The notes: generated from the letters alone by a model not told the origin. Positions 24,417-34,873 are shown, numbered from the stretch's first letter. The stretch is DNA of 64,000 bases from Nocardioides sp. zg-1308 (GCF_013155375.1 NZ_JABJQY010000002.1:124001-188000), one strand, 5' to 3'. Numbers and translations: made by a program.

Positions 24417-25583
24417 ATGGACACCTTCCCCCTGCTGCTGACCCTGGCGCTGGTCCTCGCCCTCGGCCTGGCGCTCGGCGCCCTGATCGGGGTGCTGTGG
24501 TCACGGAGCCGCCCGCGCGACGACACCGCGCTCGCGGCGCTCGAGCAGCGCGTCGCCGAGCACGCCGTCGTGCAGGACGGCCTCGACCGCCTCCAGGACC
24601 AGCTGAGCGACCTCGCCCACGACCGGGTCGCGTGGCAGGCCCAGCTGCACCAGCAGGTGGCCGACATGCGCCGGTCCACCGACACGCTCCGACAGGAGAC
24701 CAGCACGCTCGCCACCGCGCTGCGCAAGCCGCAGGTGCGCGGCCAGTGGGGCGAGCTCCACCTCCGCCGCACGGTCGAGCTCGCCGGGCTCGTCGACCAC
24801 TGCGACTTCACCGAGCAGGTGCGCCTCGACGACGGCAGGCTGCGCCCCGACCTGGTGGTCACGCTCGCGGGTGGCCGCACGATCGCGGTCGACGCCAAGG
24901 CCCCGCTCGCCGCCTTCCTCGACCTCACCGGCACCGACGACCCGGCCGAGCACGACCGGGCACTGGCCCGGCTCGGCGAGCACGTCCGCAAGCACGTCGC
25001 CGACCTCGGGTCGCGTCGCTACTGGGAGGCGCTGCCCGCGACGCCCGAGTTCGTGGTGCTCTTCCTGCCGGGCGAGGCGATCCTGCAGGCCGCGCTCCAG
25101 GCGGTGCCCGACCTCGTCGAGCAGGCCGCGTCCCGCAACGTCGTCCTCGCGACCCCGTCCACGATGATCGCGCTGCTCCGCACGGTGGCCCAGGGCTGGC
25201 AGCACGAGGTCCTCAACGAGCAGGCCCAAGCCGTCCAGCGGCTCGGCCAGGAGCTGCACGCGCGGCTCGGGTCGATGGCCGGCCACCTCGACCGGGTGGG
25301 CCGCTCGCTCAACGCCAGCGTCGTCGCCTACAACCAGGCGATGGGGTCGCTCGAGGGCCGGGTGCTCGTCTCCGCTCGCCGCTTCGCCGAGCTCGGGGTG
25401 ACGTCGGAGCCGCTGGCCGCGCCCCGCCAGGTGGAGACGGTGCCGCGCTCGCCGGGCGCACCGGAGCTCGCCGTCCTCGACGACGTCGCGCCCGCCGCGG
25501 GGGACCCGACGCTCGACGACCTGCTCGCCGACGAGCTGGCCGACCAGGCGCGACCCCCGGCGCGCCGCGCCGAGGGCGCCTGA
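24417..25583 (+). CDS. rmuC: DNA recombination protein RmuC
   Basis: The 388-residue protein has one N-terminal membrane helix (about 4-28), a coiled-coil region (about 38-105) and the RmuC nuclease-like domain with LRKPQVRGQWGELHLRR, RPDLVV, IAVDAKAPLAAF and EFVVLFLPGEA. RmuC limits inversions at short inverted repeats and has a predicted PD-(D/E)xK fold; the DAK motif is present. It is likely co-transcribed with the DUF6542 gene 22 nt downstream. Confidence 0.92.
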   Translation: MDTFPLLLTLALVLALGLALGALIGVLWSRSRPRDDTALAALEQRVAEHAVVQDGLDRLQDQLSDLAHDRVAWQAQLHQQVADMRRSTDTLRQETSTLATALRKPQVRGQWGELHLRRTVELAGLVDHCDFTEQVRLDDGRLRPDLVVTLAGGRTIAVDAKAPLAAFLDLTGTDDPAEHDRALARLGEHVRKHVADLGSRRYWEALPATPEFVVLFLPGEAILQAALQAVPDLVEQAASRNVVLATPSTMIALLRTVAQGWQHEVLNEQAQAVQRLGQELHARLGSMAGHLDRVGRSLNASVVAYNQAMGSLEGRVLVSARRFAELGVTSEPLAAPRQVETVPRSPGAPELAVLDDVAPAAGDPTLDDLLADELADQARPPARRAEGA

Positions 25584-25605
25584 GATCGGTCCTAGGTTGG
25601 ACGCC

Positions 25606-26049
25606 GTGACACGGGCCGACGCGTGGTGGCAGGCCGGGCGCGAGTCGGGCCGCTCGGTCGTCGCGCTCGGCGTCGCGGTCACCCTGACCGCGGTGAGCAT
25701 CGACGTGCTGCTCGCCGGGCGGCTGACGATCTTCTTCGACCTGTGCTTCGTGGCGCTGTGCCTGGGCCTCGCAGCGCTGGTGCGCCGCAAGGACTTCTAC
25801 ATGGTGGCCGTCCTGCCGCCGCTGCTGATGACCACCGTCTTCGCCTTCGTCGCGACGGTGGCCCGCGACGCGGTCGCCGACCCCCGCGACGGCCTGCTGC
25901 AGGCGATCGTCTCCGGCGTCGCCACCCACGGCATCGCGCTCTTCGTGGGCTACGCCCTGTGCCTCGGCTGGCTCGCCTGGCGGCTGCACCGGGAGGGCGA
26001 GGCCGACATCGCGACCGAGCTCAGCCGCGAGCTCGGCCAGACCGGCTGA
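25606..26049 (+). CDS. DUF6542 membrane protein
   Basis: From the GTG at 25606 the product has 147 residues with four predicted membrane helices. It matches the actinobacterial DUF6542 type by size, layout and position next to ispH and xseA, as in mycobacteria. A conserved [22 protein letters not shown] segment links helices 2 and 3. Function unknown. A TTG three codons upstream (25597) is the alternative start. Confidence 0.75.
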   Translation: MTRADAWWQAGRESGRSVVALGVAVTLTAVSIDVLLAGRLTIFFDLCFVALCLGLAALVRRKDFYMVAVLPPLLMTTVFAFVATVARDAVADPRDGLLQAIVSGVATHGIALFVGYALCLGWLAWRLHREGEADIATELSRELGQTG

Positions 26050-26164
26050 CCGGGGCGGTTCCTGCCCGTCCCAGCCGCCGACCGGGCGGTTCCTGCCCGT
26101 CCCGGCCCCCGACCGGGCACGAAGTGCCCGGTCGGCGCGCAAGACGGGCACGAAGTGCCCGGTC
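26048..26164. repeat. Array of four near-palindromic 22-bp repeats
   Basis: Four copies of a unit of the form gacgggca-N-gaa-NN-gcccggtc fill the gap between convergent genes: two in reverse orientation (26048-26070 with one extra base, 26080-26101) and two forward (26111-26133, 26143-26164). The third copy is a 10-bp perfect hairpin with a gaa loop. The array may be a bidirectional terminator or a REP-like element. Confidence 0.75.
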
Positions 26165-26173
26165 ACGTGTAGT

Positions 26174-26797
26174 TCAGGACTCGAAGCGCTCGACGTCGCC
26201 CGCCCCGCGGCGTACGACGACCGGCTCCGCCTCGGACCAGTCGATCACCGACGTGGGCTCGGCCGTGACCTCGCCCGACTCGACCACGACGTCGACGACG
26301 TGGTCGAGGTCCTCCTTGATCTCCCAGCCCATGGTCCGCGCCTCGGTCTCGCCGGGCAGGATCAGCGTGCTGGTGAGGATCGGCTCGCCCAGCTCCTCGA
26401 GCAGCGCGCACACGAGGGCGTGGTCGGGGATCCGCACGCCGACGGTGCGCTTCTTGGGGTGCATCAGCCGCTTCGGCACCTCGCCGGTGGCGGGGAGGAT
26501 GAAGGTGTAGGGGCCTGGGGTCGCGGCCTTGATCGCCCGGAACGCCGAGTTGTCGACGTGCACGAACTGCCCGAGCTGGGCGAAGTCCTTGCACATCAGC
26601 GTGAAGTGGTGGCGGTCGTCGAGCTCGCGGATGCGCAGGATCCGGTCGCGACCCTCGCGGTTGCCGAGCTGCGCGCCGAGGGCGTACCCCGAGTCGGTGG
26701 GGTAGGCGATCAGCTCGTCGTTGCGCAGCGCCTGGACGACCTGGCCGACCAGCCGCGGCTGGGGGTTCTCCGGGTGGATGTCGAGGTAGCGGGCCAC
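26174..26797 (-). CDS. YciO/Sua5/YrdC-family protein
   Basis: The 207-residue protein (GTG start) has the YrdC-like fold with [34 protein letters not shown] and [12 protein letters not shown]. True Sua5/TsaC enzymes make threonylcarbamoyl-AMP for tRNA t6A. The PTDSGYALG variant and [10 protein letters not shown] are typical of the YciO branch, whose role is less certain. It follows ispH by 15 nt and is probably co-transcribed. Confidence 0.85.
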   Translation of the reverse strand: MARYLDIHPENPQPRLVGQVVQALRNDELIAYPTDSGYALGAQLGNREGRDRILRIRELDDRHHFTLMCKDFAQLGQFVHVDNSAFRAIKAATPGPYTFILPATGEVPKRLMHPKKRTVGVRIPDHALVCALLEELGEPILTSTLILPGETEARTMGWEIKEDLDHVVDVVVESGEVTAEPTSVIDWSEAEPVVVRRGAGDVERFES

Positions 26798-26812
26798 GTC
26801 GGGATCCGTCCC

Positions 26813-27811
26813 TCAGGCCTTCTGGGCCGCGCGCAGGTCGCGGCGCAGCTCGGGCGGCAGGGCGAAGATGAGCGACTCCTCGGCGGAGTGCACCGCACGG
26901 GCGTCGGGGTAGCCGCGCTCGGACAGGTAGGCCAGCACGCCCTCGACGAGGTCCTCGGGCACCGAGGCGCCGGACGTTACCGACACGGTCTCGACGCCGT
27001 CGAGCCACGCCTCGTCGATCTCCGTGTGGTCGTCGACGAGGTACGACGCCTTGGCGCCGGACTCGAGCGCCACCTCGACGAGCCGCACGGAGTTCGACGA
27101 GTTGCGCGAGCCGACCACGATCACGAGGTCCGCGCCGGCGGAGATCTCCTTGATGGCCAGCTGGCGGTTCTGGGTGGCGTAGCAGATGTCGTCGCTCGGC
27201 GGGTCGAGCAGCAGCGGGAACTTCTCGCGGATCGCGGCCACCGTCTCGAGCGTCTCGTCGACGCTGAGCGTGGTCTGCGAGAGCCAGGCGACCTTCGCGG
27301 GGTCGCGCACGACGATGCCCGCGACGTCGGCCGGGCTCTCGACGAGCTGGATGTGGTCGGGCGCCTCGCCCGCGGTGCCCTCGACCTCCTCGTGGCCGGC
27401 GTGCCCGATGAGGAGGATGTCGTAGTCGTCGCCCGCGAAGCGCTTCGCCTCGTGGTGGACCTTGGTCACCAGCGGGCACGTCGCGTCGATGGTCTTGAGC
27501 CCGCGGTCGGCGGCCTGGGCGTGGACGACCGGCGAGACGCCGTGCGCGGAGAACACCACCGTCCTGCCCTCGGGCACCTCGTCGAGCTCCTCGACGAAGA
27601 TGGCCCCGCGCGCCTCGAGGTCGGCCACGACGTGCTTGTTGTGCACGATCTGCTTGCGGACGTAGACCGGCGAGCCGTAGAGGTCGAGCGCCTTCTCCAC
27701 CGTGATCACGGCCCGGTCCACCCCGGCGCAGTAGCCGCGGGGGGCCGCGAGGAGGACGCTCCTGGCGCTCTCGGGGTCGAGCACCGGGGGCAGGCCGAGG
27801 TCGGTCGTCAT
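26813..27811 (-). CDS. ispH: 4-hydroxy-3-methylbut-2-enyl diphosphate reductase
   Basis: The 332-residue enzyme makes IPP and DMAPP in the last step of the MEP isoprenoid pathway. The three cysteine ligands of the iron-sulfur cluster are present ([34 protein letters not shown]), along with [11 protein letters not shown] and the TSGASVPE substrate loop. The ATG at 27811 gives the family length. It is divergent from xseA (57 nt between starts), the same arrangement as in mycobacteria. Confidence 0.96.
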   Translation of the reverse strand: MTTDLGLPPVLDPESARSVLLAAPRGYCAGVDRAVITVEKALDLYGSPVYVRKQIVHNKHVVADLEARGAIFVEELDEVPEGRTVVFSAHGVSPVVHAQAADRGLKTIDATCPLVTKVHHEAKRFAGDDYDILLIGHAGHEEVEGTAGEAPDHIQLVESPADVAGIVVRDPAKVAWLSQTTLSVDETLETVAAIREKFPLLLDPPSDDICYATQNRQLAIKEISAGADLVIVVGSRNSSNSVRLVEVALESGAKASYLVDDHTEIDEAWLDGVETVSVTSGASVPEDLVEGVLAYLSERGYPDARAVHSAEESLIFALPPELRRDLRAAQKA

Positions 27812-27868
27812 GGGTCCGAGTCTACGGCCCGGCCGGGTGCCGTCGGACCGCTCGCCTATCCTCGCCGC

Positions 27869-29119
27869 GTGCCCTCCCTCCGCGACGCCACGGTCGAGTC
27901 CCCGGCGCCGGTCCGCGCCGTGGCCAACGCCGTCTCGCAGTGGATCGACAAGCTCGGCGGCGTGTGGGTCGAGGGCCAGATCGCCCAGGTCAACCGGCGC
28001 CCCGGGGTCAACACCGTCTTCATGACCCTGCGCGACACCGTCGCGGACATCTCGGTGACCCTCACCTGCGCCCGCTCGCTCTTCGACTCGATGAACCCTC
28101 CCCTCGTCGAGGGGGCCAGCGTCGTGGTGCACGCCCGGCCCAGCTTCTACGCCAACCGGGGCTCCTTCTCGCTGGCCGCCCGGGAGATCCGGATGGTCGG
28201 GCTCGGCGAGCTGCTCGCCCGCCTCGAGCGGCGCCGCCAGCTGCTCGCCGCGGAGGGCCTGTTCGCGCCGGAGCTCAAGCGCGACCTGCCGTTCCTGCCG
28301 GGCCGCGTCGGCCTCGTCACGGCCCCCAACAGCGCCGCCGAGCGCGACGTCCTGGAGAACGCGCGCCGCCGCTGGCCGGCCGTGCAGTTCGAGGTGGCCT
28401 ACGCCGCCATGCAGGGGCAGCGCTCGGCCGCCGAGGTGATGGAGGCGCTCGACCGGCTCGAGCGCAACCCCGACGTCGACGTCATCGTGGTCGCCCGCGG
28501 AGGCGGCTCCATCGAGGACCTGCTGCCCTTCTCCGACGAGGCCCTCGTCCGAGCGGTCCACGGCCTGCGCACCCCCGTGGTCTCGGCGATCGGCCACGAG
28601 CCCGACCAGCCGCTGCTCGACCTCGTCGCCGACGTACGCGCCTCGACCCCCACCGATGCCGCCAAGCTGGTCGTGCCCGACATGGCCGAGGAGGTCCAGG
28701 GCGTGACGTGGGCGCGCGACCGGCTGCGGCAGGTGATCACCCAGCGCATCGCCCGCGAGCAGGAGTGGCTCCTGACGCTGCGCTCCCGCCCGGCGATGGC
28801 CGATCCGCGCAACCTGCTCTCCGTCCGTTCCGACGAGGTCGACGAGCTGCTGGCGCGCGCCCGTCGTACGCTCTCGCACCGGCTCGACCGCGCCGCCGAC
28901 GACATCGGCCACCAGCGCGCGAGGGCCCAGGCACTCTCCCCCCTGGCCACCCTCCAGCGGGGCTACGCCGTGCTGCAGGACGCCGACGGGCACGTCGTGA
29001 CCTCAGTCGGCCAGACCGCCGCCGGCGCCGCCGTCTCGGTGCGGGTCGCCGACGGCCGCATCCACGCCACCACCGACCGCATCGACACAGCCACGCTGAT
29101 GGAGGACCCCGATGAGTGA
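27869..29119 (+). CDS. xseA: Exodeoxyribonuclease VII large subunit
   Basis: From the GTG at 27869 the protein has 416 residues: an OB-fold DNA-binding domain (about 10-110), the catalytic core ([63 protein letters not shown]) and a helical C-terminal arm. The usual HE-x-D motif region is GHEPDQPL. With XseB it degrades single-stranded DNA. Its end overlaps the xseB start by 8 nt. Confidence 0.95.
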   Translation: MPSLRDATVESPAPVRAVANAVSQWIDKLGGVWVEGQIAQVNRRPGVNTVFMTLRDTVADISVTLTCARSLFDSMNPPLVEGASVVVHARPSFYANRGSFSLAAREIRMVGLGELLARLERRRQLLAAEGLFAPELKRDLPFLPGRVGLVTAPNSAAERDVLENARRRWPAVQFEVAYAAMQGQRSAAEVMEALDRLERNPDVDVIVVARGGGSIEDLLPFSDEALVRAVHGLRTPVVSAIGHEPDQPLLDLVADVRASTPTDAAKLVVPDMAEEVQGVTWARDRLRQVITQRIAREQEWLLTLRSRPAMADPRNLLSVRSDEVDELLARARRTLSHRLDRAADDIGHQRARAQALSPLATLQRGYAVLQDADGHVVTSVGQTAAGAAVSVRVADGRIHATTDRIDTATLMEDPDE

Positions 29120-29312
29120 CGCCCCGAGCTACGAAGAGGCCCGCGAGGAGCTCATCGAGGTGGTCCGCACCCTCGAGGCGGGCGGCACGACCCTCGAGGA
29201 GTCGCTGGCCCTGTGGGAGCGCGGCGAGGCGCTGGCCACGCTGTGCCAGGAGTGGCTCGACGGCGCCCGCAAGCGGCTCGACGGGGCGATCGGCACCGAG
29301 CCGGACGACTGA
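29112..29312 (+). CDS. xseB: Exodeoxyribonuclease VII small subunit
   Basis: The 66-residue helical protein has the XseB pattern [32 protein letters not shown] and [17 protein letters not shown]. Several copies bind one XseA. The ATGAGTGA overlap with xseA supports translational coupling. Confidence 0.95.
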   Translation: MSDAPSYEEAREELIEVVRTLEAGGTTLEESLALWERGEALATLCQEWLDGARKRLDGAIGTEPDD

Positions 29313-29328
29313 TCGGCCGGGATGCTCC

Positions 29329-29865
29329 CTACTGCGTGAGCAGCCCGACGAACGCCTCGACGTCCTCGACCGGCGCCGAGCCGTAGACCAGCAGCGACTC
29401 GTCGCCGAGCTCGGTCGAGAAGCCGTGGTCACCGCCCTCGTCGGTCCAGGTCTGCCAGGTGTCGGTGATCTCGGACTCGATCTCGGCGTCCTCGCCGGCC
29501 TCGGCCTTCTCGTCGACGTACTCCTCGACGAGCTCGTCGACCGAGGCGTCGCGCTGCCGGATGCCGACGAAGTCGCCCTCGTCGGTCAGCACTCCGAGCC
29601 CCCAGCGCGGGTCGTCGCCCGCCTCGAGCTCCACGCTCGTCGCGATCCAGCCCGCCGGCAGCTCGCGGGGGTGCACGACCTCGAGGCCGGCCTGCTGCGC
29701 GACCTCCACGCTGTCCTGCCAGTCCACGGGTTCCGGGCGGTCGTCGGACTCGGCGCGGAAGATCCCGCGCCAGGCGACGAACGCAAGGACGAACACCACC
29801 GTGACGATCAGGGCGCCGATCATGCCGCTGAAGGAGCGGGTGTACCGGCTCGGCTGCTCACTCAC
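29329..29865 (-). CDS. DUF4245 membrane-anchored protein
   Basis: The 178-residue protein has one N-terminal membrane helix (about 15-36) and an acidic extracytoplasmic domain (VVHPRELPAGWIATSVELE, DEGDFVGIRQRD). DUF4245 proteins are actinobacterial, usually next to glpX and xseA/xseB, and have unknown function. Here it converges on xseB with 16 nt between stops; the mod operon separates it from glpX. Confidence 0.82.
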   Translation of the reverse strand: MSEQPSRYTRSFSGMIGALIVTVVFVLAFVAWRGIFRAESDDRPEPVDWQDSVEVAQQAGLEVVHPRELPAGWIATSVELEAGDDPRWGLGVLTDEGDFVGIRQRDASVDELVEEYVDEKAEAGEDAEIESEITDTWQTWTDEGGDHGFSTELGDESLLVYGSAPVEDVEAFVGLLTQ

Positions 29866-29974
29866 TCCACCATCCTCCCAGCCGCCCGATAGTCCGTATC
29901 AATCGGCTGGTGGCCGGGCCCCCTGGACCAGCCGTTCGACACGGACCACCCGGGTGGGGCGGTGGCAGACGGAA

Positions 29975-30018
29975 CCGCAGGTGCGGAGACAACGGCGCGG
30001 TTGGATCCGCAGGTGCGG
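29975..30018 (+). promoter_or_regulatory. Paired palindromes upstream of molybdate operon
   Basis: The 12-bp inverted repeat ccgca-gg-tgcgg occurs at 29975-29986 and 30007-30018, 32 bp apart on the same face of the helix (three turns). The second ends 12 nt before the regulator start. They are candidate operators for the HTH-Mop regulator. Confidence 0.55.
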
Positions 30019-30030
30019 CATACTGCCACC

Positions 30031-30438
30031 GTGATCACCTACCGACTCGCGGAGGCGGCCGAGATCCTGGCCGTGAGCGACGACACCGTACGCCGCTGGG
30101 TGGACGCCGGCCGGCTGCCCTCGCGCCGCACCGACGGGCGTACGACCGTGTCCGGCGCCGACCTCGCCGAGCTCGCCGAGCACCTGGCCGAGTCCGCGGA
30201 GGTGGCCGAGCGCGACCGCACCCGCGCGAGCACGGTCAGCGCCCGCAACCGGATGAGCGGGATCGTCACCCGGGTCAAGCGCGACCCGGTGATGGCGCAG
30301 GTGGAGATGATCTGCGGCCCCTACCGCGTGGTCTCGCTGATGAGCACCGACGCCGCGGACGAGCTCGGGCTCGAGCCCGGGGTCCGCGCCATCGCCAGCG
30401 TGAAGTCCACCAACGTCGTCGTCGAGGTCCCGCAGTGA
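30031..30438 (+). CDS. HTH-TOBE molybdate-responsive regulator
   Basis: From the GTG at 30031 the protein has 135 residues: a MerR/excisionase-type helix-turn-helix (about 3-50; RLAEAAEILAVSDDTVRRWV) and a C-terminal Mop/TOBE domain (about 70-135; ARNRMSGIVTRVKRDPVMAQ) that binds molybdate or tungstate. It heads the modABC operon and its stop overlaps the modA start by GTGA. It probably autoregulates through the two palindromes just upstream. Confidence 0.88.
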   Translation: MITYRLAEAAEILAVSDDTVRRWVDAGRLPSRRTDGRTTVSGADLAELAEHLAESAEVAERDRTRASTVSARNRMSGIVTRVKRDPVMAQVEMICGPYRVVSLMSTDAADELGLEPGVRAIASVKSTNVVVEVPQ

Positions 30439-31220
30439 GGCGCGTCCTGACCGCCCTGTCGCTGGTCGCCCTGCTCCCCCTCACCGCCTGCGGCGGCGGG
30501 GACGACGACACCACGCTGACCGTGCTGGCCGCGGCCAGCCTCACCGGGACGTTCACCGAGCTGGCCGCCACCTTCGAGGAGGCCCACCCCGGCGTCGAGG
30601 TGGAGCTGGTGTTCGGCTCGTCCACCACGCTCGCCGAGCAGGCCGTCGACGGCGCACCCGGCGACGTGCTGGCCACGGCCGACGAGGCGTCCATGACGGT
30701 CGCCGAGGACGGGGGGGTGCTGGCTGGACGTCCCGAGGCGTTCGCGAGCAACCGGCTCGTGCTCGTCGCACCGGCCGACAACCCGGCCGGCATCGAGTCC
30801 CTCACCGACCTCGACGACCCCGACGTCGACTACGTCCGCTGCGCCGAGACGGCCCCGTGCGGGTCCAGCGCCGTCGCCCTGCTCGACGACGCCGGCATCC
30901 AGTCCGCGCCCGCCAGCGAGGAGGTCGACGTCAAGGCCGTGCTCGCCCGCGTGACCCAGGGCGAGGCCGACGCCGGGCTCGTCTATCGCACGGACTCGCG
31001 GGCGGCCGGCGACGCGGTGCGCGAGGTGGCGACGGACGACCTCGACGACTACGGCCCCGCCTACGCCAACAACTACTACGTCGCCGCCGTCGACGGGAGC
31101 GTCGACGGGAGCGACGACGCGACCGCCGACCTGGCCGCCGACTTCGTCGCCCTCGTCACCGGCGCCGAGGCCGCCGAGGTCCTCGGCGTGGCCGGCTTCG
31201 GCGGGATCGTGCGCGAGTGA
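30435..31220 (+). CDS. modA: Molybdate ABC transporter binding lipoprotein
   Basis: The 261-residue protein (GTG start) has a lipoprotein signal ending LLPLTACGGG and the ModA fold: LTVLAAASLTGTFTELA, FGSSTTLAEQ, GAPGDVLATADEASM and the APCGSSAVALLDDAG segment. It binds molybdate outside the membrane for ModB/ModC. It overlaps both neighbours by 4 nt. Confidence 0.93.
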   Translation: MRRVLTALSLVALLPLTACGGGDDDTTLTVLAAASLTGTFTELAATFEEAHPGVEVELVFGSSTTLAEQAVDGAPGDVLATADEASMTVAEDGGVLAGRPEAFASNRLVLVAPADNPAGIESLTDLDDPDVDYVRCAETAPCGSSAVALLDDAGIQSAPASEEVDVKAVLARVTQGEADAGLVYRTDSRAAGDAVREVATDDLDDYGPAYANNYYVAAVDGSVDGSDDATADLAADFVALVTGAEAAEVLGVAGFGGIVRE

Positions 31221-31999
31221 CCGGCCCCCGTCTGGGCCGGGCGCCGGCGGTCCTGCTCGTCCCCGCCGCCGCAGGAGTGGCCCTCCTCGTCGTCCCCCTC
31301 GTCACCCTCGTCCTCGACACCCCGTGGCGCACCCTGCCCGACCACCTGAGCTCCGAGGTCGTCCGGCAGGCGCTGACCATCACCGCCCTCAGCAGCCTGC
31401 TGACGGTCCTCGCCTGCGTCGCGATCGGTACGCCCCTGGCCTGGCTGCTCGCGCGCGTCGACTTCCGCGGCCGGCGGGTCGTCCGCGCCCTCGTGCTGGT
31501 CCCCCTCGTGCTGCCGCCCGTCGTCGCGGGCGTCGCTCTGGTGACGGCCCTGGGCCGGAGCGGCCTCGTCGGCCAGCACCTGCCCTTCACCATCCCCTAC
31601 ACGACGGCGGGCGTGGTCCTGGCCCACACCTTCGTCTCCCTGCCGTTCTACGTGCTCGCCGTGGAGGGTGCGCTGCGCACGCACGGGTCGTCGTACGACG
31701 TCGTGGCCGCGACGCTCGGTGCCGACCGTTGGACGACCTTCCGCCGGGTCACCCTCCCGCTCGCGCTGCCGGGCGTCCTCGCGGGCAGCGCCCTGGCCTG
31801 GGCGCGGAGCCTCGGCGAGTTCGGCGCCACGATCACCTTCGCCGGCAACTACCCCGGCACCACCCAGACGATGCCGAGCCTCATCTACGTCGCGCTCAAC
31901 TCCGACCCCACCGTCGCGCGCAGCCTCAGCCTCATCCTGCTCGCCCTGTCCGTCGCGGTGCTGGTGCTGCTCCGCGAGCGCTGGGCGGTCGGGCGATGA
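31217..31999 (+). CDS. modB: Molybdate ABC transporter permease
   Basis: The 260-residue protein has six predicted membrane helices and the ModB/CysT-type cytoplasmic loop (VVAATLGADRWTTFRRVTLP) that docks the ATPase, followed by the typical ARSLGEFGATITFAGN end. The GTG start at 31217 overlaps the modA stop. Its stop overlaps modC by ATGA. Confidence 0.93.
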   Translation: MTGPRLGRAPAVLLVPAAAGVALLVVPLVTLVLDTPWRTLPDHLSSEVVRQALTITALSSLLTVLACVAIGTPLAWLLARVDFRGRRVVRALVLVPLVLPPVVAGVALVTALGRSGLVGQHLPFTIPYTTAGVVLAHTFVSLPFYVLAVEGALRTHGSSYDVVAATLGADRWTTFRRVTLPLALPGVLAGSALAWARSLGEFGATITFAGNYPGTTQTMPSLIYVALNSDPTVARSLSLILLALSVAVLVLLRERWAVGR

Positions 32000-32970
32000 T
32001 GCGCGTCGAGGTGGACCTGCCCGGTCGGGTGCAGGCCGCGGTCGGCGCCGAGGCGGGCGAGGTGGTCGTCGTGATCGGGCCCAACGGCGCCGGCAAGTCG
32101 ACGCTGCTGCGCGCGGTCGCCGGGCTCGAGCCCGGCCGGGTCCGGGTGGGCGGGGAGGAGTGGACCGACCTCGACGTGCCACGCCGCCGGGTGGGCTACG
32201 TCTTCCAGGACCAGAGCCTGTTCCCCCACCTGTCGGCCCTCGACAACGTCGCGTTCGGTCCCCGCGCCCGCGGCCGCGACCGGCGCGCGGCCGAGGCCAC
32301 GGCGCGCGACTGGCTCGAGCGGTTCGGCATCGCCGACCTGGCCGACCGACGCCCGCGCGAGCTGTCCGGCGGCCAGGCGCAGCGCGTCGCCATCGCCCGC
32401 GCGCTGGCCACCGATCCCGAGGTCCTCCTGCTCGACGAGCCGTTCACCGGCCTCGACGTCTCCGTGCAGATGGCGCTCCGCATCGAGCTGGGGCAGCACC
32501 TGCGCGACTTCGCGGGCGTCGCTCTCCTGGTCACCCACGACGCGATCGACGCGCTGACCCTGGCCGACCGCGTGCTCGTCCTCGACGCGGGTCGCGTCGC
32601 CCAGGAGGGACCTCCCGCCGAGGTGGCGGCCGAGCCGCGCACCGCCCACGTCGCCCGCCTCGTCGGTCTCAACCTCGTCGCCGACGGCGACGACCTCATC
32701 GCGTTCACGCCCGACACCGTGGTGGTCTCCCTCCACGAGCCGGAGGGGTCGTCGCGGCTGCGCTGGCGCGGGACGATCGGCACGCTCGCGCCGCACGGCG
32801 ACGCCGTACGCCTGCTGGTGCACGCCTCCCCCGACCTGCTCGCCGACCTCACGCCGGCGGCCGCCACTGAGCTCGCGCTGGTGCCGGGCCGGGAGGTGTG
32901 GCTCTCCGTCGAGGCGACGGCCGTGAGCCGCTACGGAGCACGTGGCCGGGCGGCACCCCGCGATCGCTAG
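31996..32970 (+). CDS. modC: Molybdate ABC transporter ATPase
   Basis: The 324-residue protein has Walker [17 protein letters not shown], the signature [16 protein letters not shown], Walker [13 protein letters not shown] and a switch His in [11 protein letters not shown]. The C-terminal part (about 255-320) is a TOBE domain that may sense molybdate. It powers uptake through ModB. Confidence 0.93.
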   Translation: MMRVEVDLPGRVQAAVGAEAGEVVVVIGPNGAGKSTLLRAVAGLEPGRVRVGGEEWTDLDVPRRRVGYVFQDQSLFPHLSALDNVAFGPRARGRDRRAAEATARDWLERFGIADLADRRPRELSGGQAQRVAIARALATDPEVLLLDEPFTGLDVSVQMALRIELGQHLRDFAGVALLVTHDAIDALTLADRVLVLDAGRVAQEGPPAEVAAEPRTAHVARLVGLNLVADGDDLIAFTPDTVVVSLHEPEGSSRLRWRGTIGTLAPHGDAVRLLVHASPDLLADLTPAAATELALVPGREVWLSVEATAVSRYGARGRAAPRDR

Positions 32971-32980
32971 CATGCGAGCC

Positions 32981-33985
32981 ATGAGCGACAGCGCCCCCAA
33001 GCCCGAACGCAACCTCGCCCTCGAGCTCGTGCGGGTCACGGAGGCGGCCGCGATGGCGGCCGGGCGCTGGGTGGGTCGCGGCGACAAGAACGACGCGGAC
33101 GGCGTCGCGGTCAACGCGATGCGGGTGATGATCTCCACCGTCGAGATGCGCGGCACCGTCGTCATCGGCGAGGGCGAGAAGGACAACGCCCCCATGCTCT
33201 ACAACGGCGAGGAGGTGGGCGACGGCACCGGCGCGGAGTGCGACGTCGCGGTCGACCCGATCGACGGCACCACCCTGACCGCCAAGGGCATGAGCAACGC
33301 CATCTCGGTGCTCGCGGTGGCGCCCCGCGGCTCGATGTACGACCCCAGCGCGGTGTTCTACATGGAGAAGCTGGTCACCGGGCCCGAGGCCGCCGACGTC
33401 GTCGACATCCGCCTGCCGGTGAAGGAGAACATCGCCCGCGTCGCCAAGGCGAAGAACCTCTCGGCCCACGACGTGACCGTGGTGCTGCTCGACCGGCCGC
33501 GCCACGCGCAGCTCGTCGAGGAGATCCGCGAGACCGGCGCTCGCATCAAGTACATCACCGACGGCGACGTGGCCGGCGCGATCATGGCGGCTCGTCCCGA
33601 CACCGGCGTCGACCTGCTGCTCGGCATCGGCGGGACGCCCGAGGGCATCATCGCCGCCTGCGCGATGAAGTGCCTCGGCGGCACGATCCAGGGCCGGCTG
33701 TGGCCGCAGGACGACGACGAGCGGCAGCGCGCGCTCGACGCCGGCCACGACCTCGACCCCGACGTCGTGCTCGGCACCGACGACCTCGTCACCGGCGACG
33801 ACGCCTTCTTCGTGGCCACCGGCATCACCGACGGCGAGCTCATGCGGGGCGTGCGCTACCGCGGCGACGGCGTCACGACGCACTCCCTCGTCATGCGCTC
33901 GCGCAGCGGCACCGTGCGCTCGATCACCGCCGACCACCGCCTGTCGAAGCTACGCGCTCTGTCCCCGATCGACTTCGACAGCTGA
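32981..33985 (+). CDS. glpX: Class II fructose-1,6-bisphosphatase
   Basis: The 334-residue enzyme has the GlpX motifs [40 protein letters not shown] and [14 protein letters not shown]. It dephosphorylates fructose-1,6-bisphosphate in gluconeogenesis, the only FBPase type in many actinobacteria. I chose ATG 32981; ATG 32972 is three codons upstream. Its 3' end overlaps the convergent lipase-like gene by 36 nt. Confidence 0.95.
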   Translation: MSDSAPKPERNLALELVRVTEAAAMAAGRWVGRGDKNDADGVAVNAMRVMISTVEMRGTVVIGEGEKDNAPMLYNGEEVGDGTGAECDVAVDPIDGTTLTAKGMSNAISVLAVAPRGSMYDPSAVFYMEKLVTGPEAADVVDIRLPVKENIARVAKAKNLSAHDVTVVLLDRPRHAQLVEEIRETGARIKYITDGDVAGAIMAARPDTGVDLLLGIGGTPEGIIAACAMKCLGGTIQGRLWPQDDDERQRALDAGHDLDPDVVLGTDDLVTGDDAFFVATGITDGELMRGVRYRGDGVTTHSLVMRSRSGTVRSITADHRLSKLRALSPIDFDS

Positions 33986-34783
33986 CAGCGGCGTCGCCGG
34001 GCGCAGGGCCGCCGAGACGGCGGTGATCACCGCCGGGTCGAAGCCCATCCCCAGGTGGGAGGAGCGCACCTCCACCGCGCGGGCGGCGGGGTCGACGCAC
34101 GCGCGCCAGTCCACGATGCCGTCGCGGCGGGAGAAGATGGCGGTGAAGTCGACGTCGTCGGCCAGTGGCGCGCGCGCCCGGTCGAAGCTCTGCTGGGCGC
34201 AGAGGCCCGCCACGCAGTCCTCGGCCATCAGGTTGCGCAGGCCCGCGCGCTGGAGCCGGACGAGGAGGTCGACGCTGCGGGCGAGCGAGGCGTGGTGTGC
34301 TCCCGGTGCGAGCACCGGGCTGCCGAGGGTCACGATGCCGGCCACCAGGTCGGGCCGCCGAGCGGCCACCCCTCGCGCCAGCATCCCGCCGAGGCTGTGG
34401 CCGACGACCCGCACCCGCGCCCCGCGCCGCTGGGCGATCTCCTCGAGGCGCTCCTCGAGCTGCGCGGCGGCCGCGATCGTGCAGCCCACGTTGGCCCGGA
34501 TGTCCGCCCGGTAGGTGCGGAAGCCCTCGCGGCGCAGCGTCCGGCTCATCGCCGACAGCGATGCGTCCCCGGCGAGGAAGCCCGGCACCAGCAGCACCGG
34601 CTCGGCGGACCGCACCGGACCCGAGCCGCAGGGCGTACGACGTCGCGACCCGCGCGAGCCCATCGCGTGCACGGCGTAGCGGCCGACCTCGGTGACGACC
34701 GACCCCTCCCGCAGCACGGCGGCGACCGAGGGCTGTGCGAAGCCCTCGGGCGTGAGGAACGCCGCCACTGTGCGCCTGGTCAC
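33950..34783 (-). CDS. Lipase-like alpha/beta hydrolase
   Basis: The 277-residue protein (GTG at 34783) has the nucleophile elbow [15 protein letters not shown] and an upstream oxyanion segment [14 protein letters not shown]. This resembles lipase class 2 or PGAP1-like esterases that act on lipids or polyesters. No signal peptide is evident, so it is probably cytoplasmic. The catalytic Asp/His are not certain from inspection; [10 protein letters not shown] near the end may carry the His. Substrate unknown. Confidence 0.8.
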   Translation of the reverse strand: MTRRTVAAFLTPEGFAQPSVAAVLREGSVVTEVGRYAVHAMGSRGSRRRTPCGSGPVRSAEPVLLVPGFLAGDASLSAMSRTLRREGFRTYRADIRANVGCTIAAAAQLEERLEEIAQRRGARVRVVGHSLGGMLARGVAARRPDLVAGIVTLGSPVLAPGAHHASLARSVDLLVRLQRAGLRNLMAEDCVAGLCAQQSFDRARAPLADDVDFTAIFSRRDGIVDWRACVDPAARAVEVRSSHLGMGFDPAVITAVSAALRPATPLSAVEVDRGQSA

Positions 34784-34873
34784 ACCGTCGAACCTAGCCG
34801 AGCGCCCCACCGGGTCGTGGGACCTGCGCCACGACGGGTGCTGGGGCGAGCCCCGATCGTGTTCACTGGAGCC

